A DNA stretch of 40,273 nucleotides from Bacteroidales bacterium (GTDB lineage: Bacteria; Bacteroidota; Bacteroidia; Bacteroidales; VadinHA17). The translations under genes were made by a program, and so were the position numbers. The notes under the pieces are model-generated. The model saw only the letters and a list, made by a program, of their open reading frames with translations, had not been told where the DNA came from and made no database searches. The stretch covers positions 1-40,273 of the forward strand of contig JADGPT010000005.1 of the NCBI GenBank assembly GCA_017882345.1, given 5' to 3'. Shown here in pieces: positions 35,353 to 40,273 of the stretch (position 1 is its first letter; each line of letters starts with the position of its first letter).

Positions 35353-36126
35353 TTACCTGGCCCTGATAATTCCTCTTTCAGATTTTCTGATAAATTCCAA
35401 AATATAATTTCTATCTTCTGAGGGTTTGAACTCATTTTCAATATATTCCAAAGCCTGTGAAATATTCATCCCTTTCTGATAAATAGCCCGGTATATTTCA
35501 TGAATCTCATCAATCCTCTCCTTACCAAATCCTCTTCGGGTTAATCCGACTGAATTTAATCCGAGGAATGAGAGGGGGTCGCGGTCAGCTTTTATAAAAG
35601 GCGGAACATCTATCCGGACTTTTGCACCGCCGCCTACCATTACATGAGCTCCTATATGACTGAATTGGTGAACCATTGTTCCTGCACTGAGAATAGCCCA
35701 ATCGTCAATATCAACTTCACCGGCCAATGCGGTGGAATTACCTATTATAACGTTGTTTTGTATTGCACAGTCGTGACCGACATGAGAATAAGCCATTAAG
35801 AGACAACTCTTTCCGATCACGGTCTTTCCAACGGCAGCTGTGCCCCGGTTTATTGTAACACACTCCCTCACAGTGGTGTTGTCACCAATTTCAGCAGTCG
35901 ATTCCTCTCCACGGAACTTAAGATCCTGAGGAAATCCGGACACAACTGCAGATGGGAATATTCTGCAATTCTTCCCGATTCTGGCGCCATCCATAATAGT
36001 AGTATGGGGGCCAATCCATGTTCCTTCGCCTATAATAACATTGCCTGCGATATATGCAAATGGTTCAACAATAACATCTTTTCCGATTTTTGCTTCAGGA
36101 TGTATAAAAGCTAAATTTGAGATCAT
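35353..36126 (-). CDS. lpxA: UDP-N-acetylglucosamine O-acyltransferase LpxA
   Basis: First step of lipid A synthesis: moves a 3-hydroxyacyl chain from ACP to UDP-GlcNAc. 257 residues; left-handed beta-helix of hexapeptide repeats (about 8-190) with catalytic H118 in YSHVGHDC, then a helical C-terminal part. It starts 8 bases after lpxC-fabZ ends and is last in the lpxD/lpxC-fabZ/lpxA cluster. Acyl donor is the AcpP encoded at 4314. Confidence 0.97.
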   Translation of the reverse strand: MISNLAFIHPEAKIGKDVIVEPFAYIAGNVIIGEGTWIGPHTTIMDGARIGKNCRIFPSAVVSGFPQDLKFRGEESTAEIGDNTTVRECVTINRGTAAVGKTVIGKSCLLMAYSHVGHDCAIQNNVIIGNSTALAGEVDIDDWAILSAGTMVHQFSHIGAHVMVGGGAKVRIDVPPFIKADRDPLSFLGLNSVGLTRRGFGKERIDEIHEIYRAIYQKGMNISQALEYIENEFKPSEDRNYILEFIRKSERGIIRAR

Positions 36127-36134
36127 TAAAATTA

Positions 36135-37529
36135 TTATTTGTTTTTTACTACTTGTGCAGTCATTTCTCCTTCTAAAACAAGTATGTTTCCTACAAATGC
36201 CTGACCAAACATCGTGGCTATCCCTCGTCGCATTACATCAGCAAATTCCATTTTAAGTATGACAGTATCTCCCGGAACTACTTTGTGTTTAAACTTAAGC
36301 TTGTCGATTTTAAGAAAATAAGTTGAATACTTTTCTGGTTCTTCAACCGAACTGAGCACAAGCAATCCTCCGGTTTGAGCCAGGGCTTCAACCAGAAGTA
36401 CTCCTGGCATTATGGGTTCATCAGGGAAATGACCCTGAAAGAATGATTCATTAAATGTAACATTCTTGATTCCTACAATTGAGGATTCATCAAGAGCAAT
36501 AATTTTATCAACCATTAAAAAAGGGAATCTGTGAGGCAGTCTTTTTTTAATGTCTTCAATAGTAAAAACCGGAGGTTGCGTAGCGTCATAAACAGGAATA
36601 TCACGTTTTGAGAGCGCTTTTTTCATCTCCTGCCGGATGATCTTAGCGAGCCTTGTATTGGCATAATGCCCCGGACGGGTAGCAACAATTTTACCTTTAA
36701 TCGGGTGACCAACAAGGGCAATGTCACCCATAATATCAAGTAGTTTATGCCGGGCCGGTTCATTCGGGTATCGTAATTCGGTATTATTAAGTATACCTGC
36801 TTTATGTGTATTTATCCCGGGGCGGTTAAAAAGTTTAGCGATCCGGTCTATTTCAGACTGTTTAACTTCCTTTTCAAGGATTACAATCGCGTTATCCAGA
36901 TCACCTCCTTTTATAAGTCCCTTATTATAGAGGGGCTCCAGTTCATGAAAAAACACAAATGTGCGGCTTTTGCAAATCTTCTCTTCAAAGTCATCAATTG
37001 AATCAAGGATAGAATACTGATTACCCAGAATTTTGGAGTTATAATCAATAAGAACATTCACGCTGAAATGATCGTCGGGATAAACAATAAGATCCACACC
37101 ATGTTCTTCGTCTGAGAAGGTAATCTTCTGTTTTATAACGAAGTAATTTCTGTCTTCTTTCTGATCGATAATACCTGCTTCCTTAATTGCTTCAACAAAC
37201 ATCCAGGCAGAACCACCCATTATCGGGGCCTCGGGTCCGTTTAACTCTATGAGGGCATTATCGACCCTCAGTCCATGAAATGCGGCCAGAACATGTTCAA
37301 TAGTTGCTACGGAAGCATTGTTTTGAACAAGAGTCGTTCCTCTGGAAGTATCTGTAACGTGTTCAGCAAGAGCATCAATTAAAGGTTTTCCCGGGAGGTC
37401 CACTCTGCAGAATTTGTACCCATGATTTACCGGAGCCGGTTTAAATGTAATTGTTACACTATTCCCTGTATGCAGCCCATATCCGGTAAGGCTTATCTCT
37501 TTTGCGAGAGTCCTTTGTTTTTCACTCAT
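36135..37529 (-). CDS. lpxC-fabZ: Bifunctional UDP-3-O-acyl-GlcNAc deacetylase / 3-hydroxyacyl-ACP dehydratase
   Basis: 464-residue fusion typical of Bacteroidota. N-terminal LpxC (about 1-300) catalyses the committed lipid A step: zinc ligand His in IEHVLAAFHGL, and H/D ligands in RHKLLDIMGD; GHPIKGKIVATRPGH marks the end of the domain. C-terminal FabZ (about 318-464): LPHRFPFLMVDKI, GHFPDEPIMPGVLLVEALAQ with catalytic His and Glu. The fusion ties fatty-acid elongation to lipid A synthesis. Starts 121 bases after lpxD; lpxA follows after 8 bases. Confidence 0.97.
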   Translation of the reverse strand: MSEKQRTLAKEISLTGYGLHTGNSVTITFKPAPVNHGYKFCRVDLPGKPLIDALAEHVTDTSRGTTLVQNNASVATIEHVLAAFHGLRVDNALIELNGPEAPIMGGSAWMFVEAIKEAGIIDQKEDRNYFVIKQKITFSDEEHGVDLIVYPDDHFSVNVLIDYNSKILGNQYSILDSIDDFEEKICKSRTFVFFHELEPLYNKGLIKGGDLDNAIVILEKEVKQSEIDRIAKLFNRPGINTHKAGILNNTELRYPNEPARHKLLDIMGDIALVGHPIKGKIVATRPGHYANTRLAKIIRQEMKKALSKRDIPVYDATQPPVFTIEDIKKRLPHRFPFLMVDKIIALDESSIVGIKNVTFNESFFQGHFPDEPIMPGVLLVEALAQTGGLLVLSSVEEPEKYSTYFLKIDKLKFKHKVVPGDTVILKMEFADVMRRGIATMFGQAFVGNILVLEGEMTAQVVKNK

Positions 37530-37650
37530 CAGTGTTAATTATTAAATTAAAATCAGGGTACAAAAAAAATAAAAATATTTCGAACAATCCAGAAAATTGT
37601 CCCTTAACTGAATTTATTAGAACCGATTCATTCACGAATGCAAAACAAAA

Positions 37651-38688
37651 CTACTTCTTTTTCAGAGACTCTATCTCTTTTTCCAGTGAATCAATCTTTA
37701 CTTTCATTTCCGGTAATTTTTTAAAAATAACTGAAGACCTGAGAAACTTTTTCAGATCTATTGCCGGGGAACCTATGATAACCGTGTTTTCCTCTTTAAC
37801 ATCGCCAAGAATTCCACCCTGTGCTCCTATTTTTGTACCATTTGCAATTTTTATATGTCCGGAAAGGCCAACCTGTCCTCCAAACATACAATTCCTTCCG
37901 ACTTTTGTTGATCCTGCTATTCCTGTCTGAGCAGCCATTACTGAATTCTCTCCCACTTCCACATTATGGCCTATCTGGATAAGATTATCCAGCTTAACAC
38001 CTCTCCGGATTATTGTCGAGCCCATAGTAGCGCGGTCAATTGTAACATTAGCGCCTATCTCAACATGATCCTCCAGAACAACATTTCCTAACTGGGGGAT
38101 TTTCATGAATTCACTGTCGGACTGTGGAGCAAATCCGAATCCATCACTACCGATCACCGTCCCGGCATGTATGATACAACCTTCACCTACAAGACATTCG
38201 TGATAGATCTTCACCCCCGGGTTTAAAATACAATTATTCCCAATTATAGTTTTGTCTCCGATATAAACATGAGGATAGATTGAACATCCATCACCAATAA
38301 TACAATTCTCACCTATGTAGGCATATGGCCCTATGAAAACGTCGGATCCGATTTTTGCACTTGTTTCAATAATTGCGGTGGCATGTATTCCTTTCTTTCG
38401 TGGTCTGGATTGATCCACCATCCGGAGAAGAGTTGCAAATGCCTCATAAGCATTTTCCACCCTGATGAGTGTGGCACTAACCATGGCAGAAGGCACAAAA
38501 CTTTTATTAACAAGTACGATAGATGATTTTGTCTCATATAGATAATGCTCGTATTTAGGATTGGCAAGAAACGACAAAGCGCCACTTTGCCCCTCTTCTA
38601 TTTTAGATATTGTATTGACTTTAATATCGGGATTGCCCTCTATCTCACCTTTCAAAAAACCGGCAATTGTTTCTGCAGTAAATTCCAT
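37651..38688 (-). CDS. lpxD: UDP-3-O-acylglucosamine N-acyltransferase LpxD
   Basis: Third step of lipid A synthesis, N-acylation from 3-hydroxyacyl-ACP. 345 residues: N-terminal uridine-binding domain (about 1-95, [14 protein letters not shown]), hexapeptide beta-helix (about 100-300) with catalytic His in [11 protein letters not shown], and a short C-terminal coiled coil ([22 protein letters not shown]). First lipid A gene of the cluster; the HD-domain gene lies 16 bases upstream on the same strand and may be cotranscribed. Confidence 0.97.
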   Translation of the reverse strand: MEFTAETIAGFLKGEIEGNPDIKVNTISKIEEGQSGALSFLANPKYEHYLYETKSSIVLVNKSFVPSAMVSATLIRVENAYEAFATLLRMVDQSRPRKKGIHATAIIETSAKIGSDVFIGPYAYIGENCIIGDGCSIYPHVYIGDKTIIGNNCILNPGVKIYHECLVGEGCIIHAGTVIGSDGFGFAPQSDSEFMKIPQLGNVVLEDHVEIGANVTIDRATMGSTIIRRGVKLDNLIQIGHNVEVGENSVMAAQTGIAGSTKVGRNCMFGGQVGLSGHIKIANGTKIGAQGGILGDVKEENTVIIGSPAIDLKKFLRSSVIFKKLPEMKVKIDSLEKEIESLKKK

Positions 38689-38704
38689 AACAGTAAAATT
38701 TTAA

Positions 38705-40027
38705 TTATCGACATTCTTTTGGATAACACAGGAAGTATTTAGTTATTCTTTCCGAGAGGAACCGGTGGTCAAACATATCTGAAACATTTGATATGTCAGC
38801 AGTCTTCCCACTTTTAAGCAGTATTTTAACCACAGGTGCATCAGGTGTATAAGTCAGGTTTGAAATGCTATCTGTAAAAACATAATACTTTTCCAAACCG
38901 GGAATCAGATTCAGTATATTCTTTGCCTTGTCGCTAAGGTCGCGTACTCTTTTCACAGGGAAAGGGTCATTCTGCAGTTCGACAGCGAAAAGATCCCTCC
39001 GTAACAATCTGCCGGACAAATCTGAAAGTACCTTATCGGAATGGTCAGCCCAGTATTTGGCACAGACCATTATATCCGAATCATCGAGTCTTGTAAAATT
39101 TGAGGCAATCAGTCCCGGAGTAAATTTTCCATCATCTGTTAAATCGGAATGAGTGATATTATTGTATAGAAAAAACCTGAGTGCAGGGGTTGTATATAAG
39201 TCATTCCCGTCATTGGCAATTTCTTTTGCTCTTTTTAGAATTTTCACCAGGAGACTTTCGGCAGAAAGAACCGTTTTATGCATATAAACCTGCCAGTACA
39301 TGAGCCGGCGGGCAATAAGAAATTTTTCAAGTGAATAGATCCCCTTTTCATCTACAACCAGACTATCGTCGACAACATTAAGCATTCTTATTATCCTGTC
39401 TGATCCAACCGATCCTTCAATGACGCCGGTAAAAAAACTATCCCTTCGCAGATAATCAAGTCTGTCCATATCCATCTGACCGGAAATCAGCTCATGCAAA
39501 AATTTCCTGTAGTAATTGTCTGTGAAGATTTCAATGGTAAGATCGAGTTTACCGTTGTATTTTTCATTCAGTTTTCTCATCAGCAGAAGAGAAATATCTT
39601 CATGTGTAATGCCGCTGATTATTGAATTTTCAAGTGCATGCGAAAAAGGACCATGCCCTGCATCATGCAGAAGTATCGCTATAAGAGTGGCTTCTTCTTC
39701 AACAGGTGAGATCATTACTCCCTTGCTTCTGAGGGTAGCGATAGCCATATTCATCAGATGCAATGCACCAAGTCCATGCTGAAATCTGCTGTGGTTTGCA
39801 CCAGGATACACAAAACTCGTCAGGCCCAACTGTTTTATATTCCGTAATCTCTGGAACCAGGGATGCTCTATAAGGTCAAAAACAAAATCGCCCGGAATGC
39901 TTATAAACCCATAAACAGGGTCATTAATTATTTTTCTCTTATTTGTCAGATAGACCACCTGGAAATTTTTATCTACAAAAATAGGAATTAGTTTTATAAT
40001 GCAATAATCCGGAGGCTGTAACTGCAT
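38705..40027 (-). CDS. HD-domain phosphohydrolase (dNTPase-like)
   Basis: Up to 440 residues. HD superfamily metal motifs: H in RFQHGLGALHLM, HD in LLHDAGHGPFSHALE, and later MDMDRLDYLRRDSFFTG. SAMHD1/dGTPase-like organisation, so it probably hydrolyses (d)NTPs, but specificity is not readable. The first ~23 residues look non-native: family members in Bacteroidota usually begin near NKRKIINDPVYGF, and a TATTTTTG promoter box lies in this stretch. GTG at 39958 is a plausible alternative start. Position before lpxD suggests shared transcription. Confidence 0.88.
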   Translation of the reverse strand: MQLQPPDYCIIKLIPIFVDKNFQVVYLTNKRKIINDPVYGFISIPGDFVFDLIEHPWFQRLRNIKQLGLTSFVYPGANHSRFQHGLGALHLMNMAIATLRSKGVMISPVEEEATLIAILLHDAGHGPFSHALENSIISGITHEDISLLLMRKLNEKYNGKLDLTIEIFTDNYYRKFLHELISGQMDMDRLDYLRRDSFFTGVIEGSVGSDRIIRMLNVVDDSLVVDEKGIYSLEKFLIARRLMYWQVYMHKTVLSAESLLVKILKRAKEIANDGNDLYTTPALRFFLYNNITHSDLTDDGKFTPGLIASNFTRLDDSDIMVCAKYWADHSDKVLSDLSGRLLRRDLFAVELQNDPFPVKRVRDLSDKAKNILNLIPGLEKYYVFTDSISNLTYTPDAPVVKILLKSGKTADISNVSDMFDHRFLSERITKYFLCYPKECR

Positions 40028-40102
40028 GTTTGATGCTTATTACCTTTGGCCCGTGAGATTAGTCTAGAGAGGAAGGCATGTGAGTATTATGAAAATTGAG
40101 TT

Positions 40103-40273
40103 TCAGCCCCCCATTTCGAAGGATGGGGGACTTTCAAATGGATTTTCTTTACTGAAATCAGGCATGTAATTAAGATTACTATCCATATCCTGAACCCATC
40201 CATTTCTGAAACCCAGAGCTTCCATTGTCTCAACTACAGCCTCATATTCTGCTTTGTAGAGAGGGCGGTTAAG
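40103..40273 (-). CDS. C-terminal fragment of a probable radical SAM protein, cut by window edge
   Basis: An open minus-strand frame of 56 codons runs from the right edge to a TGA at 40103-40105. The peptide includes RPLYKAEYEAVVETMEALG, then FRNGWVQDMDS and NYMPDFSKENPFE, which fit the C-terminal end of PflA/COG1313-like radical SAM proteins as I remember them; the CxxxCxxC part would be outside the window. The last nine residues (SPPSFEMGG) are encoded by a C-rich palindrome, apparently added to the natural end after NPFE. Strand and spacing (75 bases) suggest it is upstream of the HD-domain gene. Family assignment rests on a short tail, so confidence is moderate. Confidence 0.6.
   Translation of the reverse strand, partial: LNRPLYKAEYEAVVETMEALGFRNGWVQDMDSNLNYMPDFSKENPFESPPSFEMGG
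40106..40131. repeat. C-rich palindrome within the end of the right-edge gene
   Basis: GCCCCCCAT (40106-40114) pairs with ATGGGGGAC (40123-40131) at eight of nine positions around TTCGAAGG. Similar in style to the elements at 35254 and 31583. Confidence 0.6.

Overview
The window is chromosomal DNA of a Bacteroidota bacterium, most likely an environmental Bacteroidales/Marinilabiliales-type organism. The signs are: an LpxC-FabZ fusion, an RprX/RprY-type two-component pair, GSCFA and IPExxxVDY-like proteins, a type IX secretion (T9SS) sorting tail, several TAnnTTTG -7 promoter elements, weak Shine-Dalgarno sequences, and AT-rich spacers with C-rich dispersed palindromes. Nearly all the DNA is coding. 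I see no rRNA, tRNA, CRISPR array, transposase or phage gene.

Layout. 1-3555 (+): 3' part of leuS, then an M23 peptidase lipoprotein; purN converges on it. 4314-7556 (+): acpP-fabF-rnc, an IPExxxVDY-like protein and a two-helix membrane protein. 7557-7998: gene-free spacer with a hairpin and 9-bp repeats. 7999-10344 (+): rprX-rprY. 10359-17448 (-): a sigma54 activator, lptE, a TPR-like protein, secG, groS, groL, lepA. 17523-19749 (+): kdsB, a tiny secreted protein that is almost only a T9SS sorting domain, and a MerR regulator with a decayed cobalamin domain. 19806-21644 (-): GSCFA protein and alpha/beta hydrolase. 22029-22535 (+): stand-alone ECF sigma factor with a good Bacteroidota promoter. 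22597-24816 (-): a second ECF sigma factor, a probable membrane anti-sigma factor and an unknown lipoprotein with a C-terminal membrane helix. 24961-31507 (-): sufB-C-D-S-E, a SufT/MIP18-like gene and queG. 31843-32910 (-): nitronate-monooxygenase-like flavoprotein. 33148-35163 (+): MuiA-like (DUF4139) protein and YccF. 35353-40027 (-): HD-domain phosphohydrolase, lpxD, lpxC-fabZ, lpxA. 40103-40273 (-): C-terminus of a probable radical-SAM protein cut by the window edge.

Together the genes cover fatty-acid and lipid A/Kdo synthesis (acpP, fabF, lpxD, lpxC-fabZ, lpxA, kdsB), LPS export (lptE), protein secretion and folding (secG, groES/groEL), Fe-S cluster assembly with a linked Fe-S client (suf, queG), and several envelope-facing regulators. 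Most of this is conserved housekeeping. The parts most worth a second look are the ECF/anti-sigma/double-anchored lipoprotein operon, the possible sigma54 control of groESL by the activator encoded upstream, the sorting-domain-only protein, the decayed B12 domain of the MerR protein, and several repeat structures in spacers. I did not find a clearly novel defence or mobile system.
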